From Pedobacter sp. ASV28 (GTDB lineage: Bacteria > Bacteroidota > Bacteroidia > Sphingobacteriales > Sphingobacteriaceae), in contig NZ_JAELTN010000017.1 of NCBI RefSeq assembly GCF_016428855.1, forward strand, positions 20,841 through 84,840: a stretch of 64,000 bases of DNA. The letters run 5' to 3'. The notes under the pieces are model-generated. The model did not search any database. It worked only from the letters and a program-made list of their open reading frames with translations, and was not told the DNA's origin. The first letter of the stretch is position 1; every line of letters begins with the position of its first letter. Positions 47,431 through 54,846 of the stretch are shown piece after piece. Position numbers and translations under genes: made by a program.

Positions 47431-47710
47431 TTAAACAAATGAAGATTTTGCAGACTCTTTAAAAATAAAATCGGGAAGCCGTTAAAATAGTAAGCATTTC
47501 TGTTGGAGCAAATCGGCAACGAAGTTGTAGCTGAAATTAAATCTACTTAAACGGTTTCCTGAATATTCGTCATTTGTCTGCAAATTGTAATTTGCCAAAT
47601 CAGACACCAAAAACAATAGCCGGAAACTTTTGATTTAAAAAAAGTTTCCATAGTTTTGAGGTGTTAAAAATAGAGGGTAAATTGCTTGAGACTTCAAAGA
47701 AATTGAAACA
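47431..47710 (+). promoter_or_regulatory. Structured intergenic region between ino1 and pgpA-like gene
   Basis: About 280 bp contains three inverted repeats: 47474-47483 with 47549-47559 (one mismatch), CAAATT-GT-AATTTG at 47581-47594, and a perfect 10-bp stem 47622-47631 with 47640-47649. No T-run follows the last stem, so it is not a standard terminator. It could be an mRNA processing or regulatory leader. I do not recognise a known riboswitch. Confidence 0.35.
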
Positions 47711-48166
47711 GTGATATTTCACAAAATCATATCAACCAGTTTGGGAATAGGATATATAGGTAAAGGAGCTGGCACTTACGCTGCTATTTTTACCTGCCTT
47801 TTGTGGTATATTTTCCAGACTGGGCAATATGAAGCAAAACTTGCACCAGTATTAATTACCCTGTTATTGACCATACAGGGAATTAGAAGTGCAAATGAAG
47901 TAGAAGCGATTTGGGGGAAGGATCATAACCGGGTGGTGATAGATGAGGTAGCGGGAATGTGTATTACCTTACTCTTTGTGCCTGTTAAAATTGAATATAT
48001 AGTTGCAGGTTTAATTTTATTCAGGTTTTTTGACATTGTAAAGCCTTTGGGCATACGTAAATTGGAAAAATGGCCCGGCGGCTGGGGAGTAATGGCTGAC
48101 GATGTGCTGGCAGGTATTTATTCAAATATAATATTGCAACTAATCATTTTCTTCAGCATATTTTAA
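47711..48166 (+). CDS. PgpA-family lipid phosphatase; candidate phosphatidylinositol-phosphate phosphatase
   Basis: A 151-residue membrane phosphatase of the phosphatidylglycerophosphatase A family, translated from a GTG. Visible motifs are KGAGTYAA (N-terminal), DHNRVVIDEVAGM and RFFDIVKPLG, with the C-terminal GWGVMADDVLAGIYSN. In the classic pathway PgpA dephosphorylates PGP. Here, between ino1 and a CDP-alcohol phosphatidyltransferase, the better inference is removal of phosphate from phosphatidylinositol phosphate, as described for the inositol-lipid cluster of Bacteroides thetaiotaomicron. Confidence 0.85.
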   Translation: MIFHKIISTSLGIGYIGKGAGTYAAIFTCLLWYIFQTGQYEAKLAPVLITLLLTIQGIRSANEVEAIWGKDHNRVVIDEVAGMCITLLFVPVKIEYIVAGLILFRFFDIVKPLGIRKLEKWPGGWGVMADDVLAGIYSNIILQLIIFFSIF

Positions 48167-48170
48167 AAGA

Positions 48171-48545
48171 ATGTTAACCTTTTTAAAAGCACAAGCATCA
48201 TCATTAACAGCTACACTGGTCGATTATTTGATCACATGGTTCTGTGTAGATATGCTAGGGCTTTGGTATGTTTTAGGAAGTATAAAGGGAACAGTTGTTG
48301 GTGGCTGTGTAAATTTTTATATGGGGCGTAATTGGGTTTTTAATTCTACCGATAAAGACATTAAGCTCCAAATATTAAAGTACATTTTGGTATGGTGCGG
48401 CAACCTGGTGTTGATCACAGCAGGCGTTTATTTGCTTACGCACTATTTGGGCTTCAATTATATGCTCTCTAAAATCCTAGTTTCTGGATTAATCGGTACT
48501 ATTTACAATTACTTCATGCAGAAGCAATTCATTTTCATACAGTAA
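48171..48545 (+). CDS. GtrA-family membrane protein
   Basis: A 124-residue protein with four hydrophobic helices and the GtrA pattern (TLVDYLITWFCVDML, then GCVNFYMGRNWVFNS and YNYFMQKQFIF at the end). GtrA-type proteins are thought to flip polyprenyl-phosphate-linked sugars or to assist cell-wall glycolipid assembly. It ends directly at the start of the DUF5686 gene. Its place inside the lipid cluster hints at lipid or headgroup translocation; no substrate can be named. Confidence 0.88.
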   Translation: MLTFLKAQASSLTATLVDYLITWFCVDMLGLWYVLGSIKGTVVGGCVNFYMGRNWVFNSTDKDIKLQILKYILVWCGNLVLITAGVYLLTHYLGFNYMLSKILVSGLIGTIYNYFMQKQFIFIQ

Positions 48546-51107
48546 ATGAGACACACATATAAAAAATTAATTTATGCATTAATATTTCTTAATGCTACTG
48601 TACTTGGTATATCATCGGCATTCGCTCAAAAAACCACCATTACAGGCACCGTTAGGGATGCGGTAACCAAGGAAACTCTTCCCTATGTATCTATTTTCTT
48701 CAATGATACGAAGATTGGTACACAGACAGATATTGATGGAAATTTCAAAATAAGCACCTTAGAAAATTACAATAAACTGAAATTCAATTATGTTGGCTAT
48801 GAGGTCTTATATAAAAATGTTATTGTTGGCCAAACACAGAAACTTGATATTTTACTAAAATCTAATGCCCAATCGCTAAACGAAGTGACGATCCTGGCCG
48901 GAAAAAAAGTGAGGTATTCCAACAAGAACAATCCTGCTGTAGAGCTGATCAGACAGGTCATTGAACATAAGGACGAAAACCAGCCTAAAAGCTATCAGAC
49001 CGTATCTTATAAAGAATATGAAAAGATGCTGTTTTCTATGAGCAACATTTCAGAAAAATTCAAGAACAAACGCATCTTCAAAAATTATCAATTCCTGTTT
49101 CAGGAGCAAGATTCTACCTTAATAGGTGGCAAGAATTTATTACCAGTATATATACAGGAAAAGCTGTCCAACCGATACCTTAGTTTTTCTCCCGACAAGA
49201 GCAAGACTATTGTTTTAGGCGAAAAGCAGGTAGAATTTGACAATAGATACATTGATAACCAAGGGATGAAAGCCTATTTTGATAGGATGTACCAGAATAT
49301 CAATATCTATGATAATAACATTTCCGTAATGAGCAACGACTTTTTAAGTCCTATAGCCAACGCTGCCCCTACCTTCTACAAATTCTTTATTACCGATACT
49401 TTGAAAAACATCAGTCCAAATGTAATCGAACTTTCGTTTACACCACGTAACAAGGGCGATATGTTGTTTGAAGGTAAGATCTACATTACCATGGATGGCA
49501 ATTATGCCGTGCAAAGAGCTTCTTTCGGAGTAAACAAGAACATTAACCTCAATTTTGTAAGAGGAATGCAAATTGATCTTGACTTCGATAAAAATACCGA
49601 TAAAAGGTATTATTTGAGCAAGAGTAATCTGGTTGCCGATTTTGGAATCAATAAAAATAAAGGGCTTGGCTTTACGGGCGAGAGAAGTGTAACCTACAAA
49701 GATTATCAGACCAACATTAGCATTCCAGATAGCATCTTTACAGGAAAAAATTTAGAAGTGCTTAGTGGTGCCAATAAAAGGAGTGACGATTTTTGGTCGC
49801 AAAATAGACTTGATACCATCTCTAAAAACCAGTTAAAGATCTATAATAATATAGACACCTTGCAAAATCTGCCATCCTTCAAAAGAACGATGCAGATTGT
49901 TACCCTACTTTTCGCAGGCTATCAAAATTTAGGCCCCTATGAAATTGGGCCCGTAAATACCTTTTATAGTTTTAACAATGTAGAGGGATTACGCTTGCGC
50001 TTGGGTGGAAGAACAACTCCTGAATTAAGCAAGAGATATTATTTTGAGAATTATGCCGCATATGGATTTAAAGATGAGAAATGGAAATTCTTCCTTTCTG
50101 CCACTTATTCATTAAACAATAAGTCTATATATCAATTCCCTCAAAACTATATCAGGGCCAGTTTCCAAAGAGATACTAAAATCCCAGGTCAGGAGCTACA
50201 ATTCGTACAAGAGGACAACTTTCTTCTATCTTTTAAAAGAGGGGTTAATGATATGTTGTTGTATAACGACTTCTATCGGATAGACTATGTAAAAGAGTTC
50301 GAAAACCATTTTTCTTATACGCTAGGATTAAAGAAATGGTCTCAGACACCTGCTGGAGGGCTATATTACGTCGATGCTTTAGATAACAGCAACATCAATA
50401 AGCTGACCACCACAGAGCTTTCTCTAGGCCTAAGATTCGCGAAAAACGAAAAATTCTACCAGGGAAAAATCTACAGAACACCGATTATAGATCGTTTTCC
50501 TATCTTTAACTTAAGATATACAGCCGGCATCAAAGGTTTCTTGGGCGGTGAATATAATTACCACAATATCATGGGTAGTATGGATAAACGTTTTTATCTA
50601 TCTCAACTGGGTTATAGTGATGTTCGGTTAGAAGGTGGCTATATTACCGGAAAACTTCCTTTTCCTTTGTTGGCCATCCACCGTGCCAACCAAACCTATG
50701 CCTATCAGCTAAACTCTTACAATCTAATGAACTTCTTAGAGTTTGTAAGCGACCATTATGTTAGCGTGAATATTGATCACAATTTTAATGGGTTCTTTTT
50801 AAATAAAATACCTTTGATCAGAAGCCTAAAATTGAGGGAGATCATCTCTTTTAAAGCGATTTATGGCGGTCTACGTGACGAGAACAATCCAGAAAAAACA
50901 ACTACTGGATTGTATAAAATGCCTTTGTATGAAAATGGCTTGCAAAGAACCTATTCACTAAGCAAAACTCCATATATAGAAGGAAGTGTTGGTTTAGGAA
51001 ATATTTTCAAACTAATTAGGCTAGATTTGGTTAAAAGGTTTAATTACCTCAATCATCCGGAAGTTTCTGAGTGGGGTATTAGGACTAGAGTAAAACTTGA
51101 TTTTTAA
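48546..51107 (+). CDS. DUF5686 outer-membrane protein with CarboxypepD_reg domain
   Basis: An 853-residue outer-membrane protein with a signal peptide cut near AFAQ. A CarboxypepD_reg-like beta-sandwich domain (about 28-112; TITGTVRDAVTKETLPYVSIF) is followed by the long DUF5686 region (about 125-853) rich in amphipathic beta-strands, ending in a C-terminal phenylalanine (VKLDF). The N-terminal domain is like those of SusC receptors, but no plug or TonB box is seen. It starts on the base after the GtrA stop. Being embedded in a lipid cluster, a role in lipid placement in the outer membrane is possible but unproven. Confidence 0.85.
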   Translation: MRHTYKKLIYALIFLNATVLGISSAFAQKTTITGTVRDAVTKETLPYVSIFFNDTKIGTQTDIDGNFKISTLENYNKLKFNYVGYEVLYKNVIVGQTQKLDILLKSNAQSLNEVTILAGKKVRYSNKNNPAVELIRQVIEHKDENQPKSYQTVSYKEYEKMLFSMSNISEKFKNKRIFKNYQFLFQEQDSTLIGGKNLLPVYIQEKLSNRYLSFSPDKSKTIVLGEKQVEFDNRYIDNQGMKAYFDRMYQNINIYDNNISVMSNDFLSPIANAAPTFYKFFITDTLKNISPNVIELSFTPRNKGDMLFEGKIYITMDGNYAVQRASFGVNKNINLNFVRGMQIDLDFDKNTDKRYYLSKSNLVADFGINKNKGLGFTGERSVTYKDYQTNISIPDSIFTGKNLEVLSGANKRSDDFWSQNRLDTISKNQLKIYNNIDTLQNLPSFKRTMQIVTLLFAGYQNLGPYEIGPVNTFYSFNNVEGLRLRLGGRTTPELSKRYYFENYAAYGFKDEKWKFFLSATYSLNNKSIYQFPQNYIRASFQRDTKIPGQELQFVQEDNFLLSFKRGVNDMLLYNDFYRIDYVKEFENHFSYTLGLKKWSQTPAGGLYYVDALDNSNINKLTTTELSLGLRFAKNEKFYQGKIYRTPIIDRFPIFNLRYTAGIKGFLGGEYNYHNIMGSMDKRFYLSQLGYSDVRLEGGYITGKLPFPLLAIHRANQTYAYQLNSYNLMNFLEFVSDHYVSVNIDHNFNGFFLNKIPLIRSLKLREIISFKAIYGGLRDENNPEKTTTGLYKMPLYENGLQRTYSLSKTPYIEGSVGLGNIFKLIRLDLVKRFNYLNHPEVSEWGIRTRVKLDF

Positions 51108-51122
51108 CAAGATGAAGCCAAT

Positions 51123-51163
51123 ATGGTTAAAATAATGATGAATACAATAATTATTTTAACCAT
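51123..51163. terminator. 14-bp perfect hairpin after the DUF5686 gene
   Basis: The arms 51123-51136 and 51150-51163 are exact complements with a 13-nt loop. The stem is AT-rich with internal A/T runs. It lies 16 bp after the DUF5686 stop, so it may attenuate or end transcription before the next gene. Confidence 0.5.
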
Positions 51164-51172
51164 CAGTGGTCC

Positions 51173-51191
51173 CCTACCTGTTTCAGGTAGG
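51173..51191. repeat. Compact inverted repeat upstream of the fusion gene
   Basis: CCTACCTG and CAGGTAGG pair perfectly with a TTT loop, 25 bp before the ATG at 51217. It may be a regulatory hairpin near the ribosome-binding region. It has no T-run. Confidence 0.45.
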
Positions 51192-51216
51192 CATCTGACA
51201 AATAAAAAACGAACAG

Positions 51217-52500
51217 ATGAAAGTAAGAGATAGCCTCCAACAGGGCATTTATAGGGTAATTAATCCATTTGTAAAAGGTCTTATTAAAATTGGCCTTACT
51301 CCAAACATGGTCACCACCATTGGTTTGCTGCTTAATATTGGTGTGGCCATTATTTTTATTGTAGGCGCCGAGAAATCAAATAGAGGTGAGCTTGAATATG
51401 TGGGCTGGGCAGGCGCACTGGTACTATTTGCAGGCCTATTCGACATGCTAGATGGGCAAGTTGCCCGATTGGGCAATATGAGCTCTAAGTTTGGCGCTTT
51501 ATATGATTCTGTCTTAGACCGTTATAGCGAAATGGTCATGTTTTTAGGCATTTGTTATTACTTAATTTCCCATCATTATTTCCTAAGTTCATTGTTTGCT
51601 TTTATTGCGCTAATTGGCTCTATGATGGTAAGCTATACACGGGCCAGGGCAGAAGGACTGGGCGTAGAGTGTAAAGGAGGTCTCATGCAAAGGCCTGAAC
51701 GAGTAGTAACCATTGGTGTTTTTGCCATTGTATGTGGCATTGCCTCCAATTTCATCGGTGGCGATTATAAACTATTCGTTCCTGGAATCAAGTTTCATGT
51801 ATTTGAAACTATGACCATTTTTACCTTGCCCATTACACTTATGGCCATACTCACCAACATTACCGCATTTAATAGGTTAATGGATGCAAAAAAAGCCCTA
51901 GATGCCCAAGAAGTGTTAAAAACCAAAAGCAACAAAGCTGCATTAATTATTGGTTCAGTGTTCTTTGTAGGTCTAGGGCTATTTGTACAGCCAAGCGCAA
52001 AGGCCCAACATAATGACGACCCTTCGCCACTTACCTTCCCAACACCAAAAAATATATCGAACCAATTGTTTTATGTTCAAAGAGACCCGAATATCAACAC
52101 CATTATCTGCCAGCTAAATGTTGATGAAAAAGGTGACATTGATAAGAAACAGCCTGTTAACGTGTTTTGGATTCGCTATGCAGATAAGGAAGGGAAAAAA
52201 GACCTCAACTACATCCAAAGAAAATTTGCCTATGGCATACAAAGTAAAGACATAGGCAACGATCAATATGAACTCCGCTTTGTATCGTACAAGAAGTTCC
52301 CACTATTGCTCACCAAATCGGAAATAGATAAAAAATATCATGTTTACGTAACTGCGAACAATAAGAGAATACTATTGGATAGGATTTTTCTTAGAATTGA
52401 AGGAGGTACTTTTTGGCTACCCAACGTTAAATATGTAGAAATAAAAGGTTACGACGCTTCAAATCCTACCAAAGCGGTAACAGAAAGAATAAAAGTTTAA
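51217..52500 (+). CDS. CDP-alcohol phosphatidyltransferase (PI-phosphate synthase-like) fused to DUF4833
   Basis: A 427-residue fusion. Residues 1-220 are a polytopic CDP-alcohol phosphatidyltransferase with the complete motif D-x2-DG-x2-AR-x8-G-x3-D-x3-D (D76, D79, G80, A83, R84, G93, D97, D101). The likely product is phosphatidylinositol phosphate, made from CDP-diacylglycerol and the inositol phosphate supplied by ino1. Residues about 240-262 look like an internal signal peptide or TM helix (LIIGSVFFVGLGLFVQPSAKAQ split near AKA), and 266-427 match a DUF4833-like beta domain that would face the periplasm. I infer a true fusion, as the frame is continuous with good codon usage. Confidence 0.85.
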   Translation: MKVRDSLQQGIYRVINPFVKGLIKIGLTPNMVTTIGLLLNIGVAIIFIVGAEKSNRGELEYVGWAGALVLFAGLFDMLDGQVARLGNMSSKFGALYDSVLDRYSEMVMFLGICYYLISHHYFLSSLFAFIALIGSMMVSYTRARAEGLGVECKGGLMQRPERVVTIGVFAIVCGIASNFIGGDYKLFVPGIKFHVFETMTIFTLPITLMAILTNITAFNRLMDAKKALDAQEVLKTKSNKAALIIGSVFFVGLGLFVQPSAKAQHNDDPSPLTFPTPKNISNQLFYVQRDPNINTIICQLNVDEKGDIDKKQPVNVFWIRYADKEGKKDLNYIQRKFAYGIQSKDIGNDQYELRFVSYKKFPLLLTKSEIDKKYHVYVTANNKRILLDRIFLRIEGGTFWLPNVKYVEIKGYDASNPTKAVTERIKV

Positions 52501-52511
52501 GATATCAGGCT

Positions 52512-53132
52512 ATGGCAAAAAATTTTGTTTCAAACTCTAGTGAATCAACAAGAATGTTTAAAAGCGATTTATTAGAAGCTTTATCCAAGGTAAAATATTA
52601 TATCCCATTAATTGTGTACATACCCATTATTGGTTTTTTAACATGGAAATCGCTTTTCGATGTAAAAACACCCCTACTTGAGTTTATAGGATGGATAGCA
52701 TTTGGCTTATTTATATGGACCATTACCGAATATATACTACATCGCTATATTTTCCATTTCTATCCCTCCAGTAAATGGGGAAAGCGTATTCATTTCATAT
52801 TTCATGGGGTGCACCACGACTATCCAAATGATGTCAATAGATTGGTAATGCCCCCATCGGCAAGTATTCCATTGGCCTTGGCATTTTATTTTTTGTTTGA
52901 TTGGCTTCTGCCCGACACCAAAATCTACTCTTTTTTCATAGGCTTTATTGGAGGCTATTTATTTTATGACATGGTACATTATGCCTTACATCATGCCAAT
53001 TTCAAAAGTGGTTTATGGAAAAGGTTAAAACATCACCATATGTTACACCATTACTCAGACTCTACCAAAGGTTTCGGTGTTAGCTGGATGTTTTGGGATG
53101 ATATATTTAGATCTAAATTCGATAAAAAATAA
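52512..53132 (+). CDS. Fatty acid 2-hydroxylase-like (sterol desaturase superfamily)
   Basis: A 206-residue di-iron membrane hydroxylase with about four hydrophobic segments. The histidine clusters are HRYIFH, HGVHHDYP, HYALHH and HHHMLHHY, the set seen in FA2H/Scs7-type enzymes that 2-hydroxylate the N-acyl chain of ceramide. The cytochrome b5 domain of eukaryotic FA2H is absent. Placed between the PI-phosphate synthase and the inositol phosphoceramide synthase candidate, its likely substrate is the ceramide acyl chain. Confidence 0.85.
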   Translation: MAKNFVSNSSESTRMFKSDLLEALSKVKYYIPLIVYIPIIGFLTWKSLFDVKTPLLEFIGWIAFGLFIWTITEYILHRYIFHFYPSSKWGKRIHFIFHGVHHDYPNDVNRLVMPPSASIPLALAFYFLFDWLLPDTKIYSFFIGFIGGYLFYDMVHYALHHANFKSGLWKRLKHHHMLHHYSDSTKGFGVSWMFWDDIFRSKFDKK

Positions 53133-53133
53133 T

Positions 53134-54072
53134 ATGACAACTGAAATTCCTTCACAGAAGGTACGCTCTACCACGAGGGATTTGTTCTTTACATTAAGTG
53201 TTTCTGTACTTTACCTTGCCATTTCATATCTATTGGTTGGCTTTAAAACCGATCAGCTCGTACTTATCGGTATTTTTAGCACGCTCTATTTTTTATCGAT
53301 AAATACGCGTAAGTTCATCATAGGCTTTTCTATTTTCATTATCTACTGGATCATTTATGATTATATGAAGGCCTTCCCCAATTATAATTACAGTGTTGTA
53401 CATATTGCAGATCTTTATCATTTTGAACAAAACGTTTTTGGCATTACACAAGGGAAACTACTTCTTACACCGAATGAATATTGGCTACTGCACACCAATA
53501 CCTTTTTAGATGTACTCACCGGTTTTTTCTACTTAATGTGGATACCTGTCCCCTTGGCTTTTGCTGCTTTTCTGTTCTTTAAAAACAAACCGTACTTCCT
53601 GTATTTCTCCCTTACCTTTGTACTGGTCAACCTATTGGGTTTTGTAGTGTATTATCTCTATCCTGCCGCCCCACCTTGGTACGTACAACAACACGGGTTC
53701 GATTTTATTGCAGGTACACCCGGCAATACAGCGGGCTTAGTCAGATTTGATCATTTCTTTAATGGAGGCCTATTTCAATCTATCTACAGTAAAGGTTCCA
53801 ATGTTTTTGCGGCCATGCCTTCCCTACATTCTGCCTACCCTCTAATTGTACTTTATTATGGCCTTAAGGGGAAACTAGGCAAAATAAACCTATTTTTTGC
53901 AACGGTTATGGTAGGCATTTGGTTTGCCGCCGTTTATACCAGCCATCATTATATTACCGATGTTTTGGCTGGAATCTGCACCGCAATAATAGGCATCTTC
54001 CTTTTTAATTGGCTAAAAAATCGAAAACCACTCGTATCGTTTACCAAATCGATGTTAAAACTAATCTCATAG
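53134..54072 (+). CDS. PAP2-superfamily inositol phosphoceramide synthase candidate (AUR1-like)
   Basis: A 312-residue polytopic membrane protein starting MTTEIPSQKV; the GTG at 53077 upstream lies inside the hydroxylase gene and is rejected. PAP2 motifs are PSLHSAYP (S230, H232) and SHHYITDVLAG (H272, D276), with the family-typical YPAAPPWYV ahead of them, as in yeast AUR1 and related phosphotransferases. The inferred reaction is transfer of phosphoinositol from phosphatidylinositol to ceramide. It starts 1 bp after the hydroxylase stop. No separate PI headgroup recycling gene follows. Confidence 0.8.
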   Translation: MTTEIPSQKVRSTTRDLFFTLSVSVLYLAISYLLVGFKTDQLVLIGIFSTLYFLSINTRKFIIGFSIFIIYWIIYDYMKAFPNYNYSVVHIADLYHFEQNVFGITQGKLLLTPNEYWLLHTNTFLDVLTGFFYLMWIPVPLAFAAFLFFKNKPYFLYFSLTFVLVNLLGFVVYYLYPAAPPWYVQQHGFDFIAGTPGNTAGLVRFDHFFNGGLFQSIYSKGSNVFAAMPSLHSAYPLIVLYYGLKGKLGKINLFFATVMVGIWFAAVYTSHHYITDVLAGICTAIIGIFLFNWLKNRKPLVSFTKSMLKLIS

Positions 54073-54076
54073 CCAT

Positions 54077-54508
54077 ATGATCAGCAAGCTTGACCAACTT
54101 AAAGGGGATGACCTAAACCAAATTCTAAATTTATCTGGACAGCTTGGGTATGAAAATAATGTCGATACCCTGTCTTCAAGACTAAGCGAGATCATTAAAC
54201 AAGATGACCATGCCATTTTTGTGGCCAGAGTAGATCAAAAAATTGTAGGTTGGTTGCATTGCCTGGTTGGCCTAAGGGTAGAAAGCCCTTTATTTGTAGA
54301 GGTTGCAGGTCTAGTGGTAGATGAACAAGCAAGAGGCCTGCATATCGGAAGAAATTTAATAGAGACCAGCAAGCAATGGAGTGCCAACTTGAACATTTCC
54401 AAAATGTTGATACGCTGTAATGTACTACGAACCGAAACCCATAAATTCTATCATCACCTTGGTTTTCAATGCAATAAAGAGCAAAAAATTTTTGAATTAG
54501 ATCTATAG
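54077..54508 (+). CDS. GNAT-family N-acetyltransferase
   Basis: A 143-residue acetyltransferase with the acetyl-CoA loop near VVDEQARGLHIGRNLIE (about 78-94) and the C-terminal ETHKFYHHLGF (about 120-130). The acceptor is unknown. It lies 4 bp after the AUR1-like gene and may be the last gene of the operon, but no lipid link is visible in its sequence. Confidence 0.88.
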   Translation: MISKLDQLKGDDLNQILNLSGQLGYENNVDTLSSRLSEIIKQDDHAIFVARVDQKIVGWLHCLVGLRVESPLFVEVAGLVVDEQARGLHIGRNLIETSKQWSANLNISKMLIRCNVLRTETHKFYHHLGFQCNKEQKIFELDL

Positions 54509-54537
54509 TCCCACTTTAACTTTTCCCTCTGCTATGC

Positions 54538-54765
54538 TTGGCATCATCAATCACTGTAAATTTAGGGAAACCGTTCAAAAATATCCAAAATGCTTCATTT
54601 AAAAATGGCGTTAAATGTAAGGCTATTAAAGGTATTTCTTGCCAGATTAGTGATATCCATTTTAGCAAAACAGGGCATATGACCCTTATCGTAACACATG
54701 ATAATAGGCTTCGTTTTAAAACCTTGGGCAAGAATGTGATCTTCATAGCAGATACCAGCTTATAA
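54538..54765 (+). CDS. Small hypothetical protein (75 aa), start uncertain
   Basis: A 75-codon frame, from TTG 54538 to the TAA at 54763-54765, with convincing coding composition (codon choice like the neighbours; SDIHFSKTGHMTLIVTHDNR). It has no ATG at its start, and the only nearby ATG (54534) is out of frame. So it may be a gene with a TTG start, or a decayed or frameshifted remnant. An overlapping minus-strand frame at 54516-54770 has poorer composition. Function is unknown. Confidence 0.4.
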   Translation: MASSITVNLGKPFKNIQNASFKNGVKCKAIKGISCQISDIHFSKTGHMTLIVTHDNRLRFKTLGKNVIFIADTSL

Positions 54766-54846
54766 TCCATTCACTTGCAAAAAAATAATCCCTATATTTA
54801 GCTGTTGTCTCTAGACACCTAAACCACAGACTAAACACTTAATAGT

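Noticed and set aside
54516..54770. 84-aa minus-strand frame over the 54538-54765 ORF
   Set aside because: Its codon use is poor and it is best explained as the antisense shadow of the plus-strand frame.
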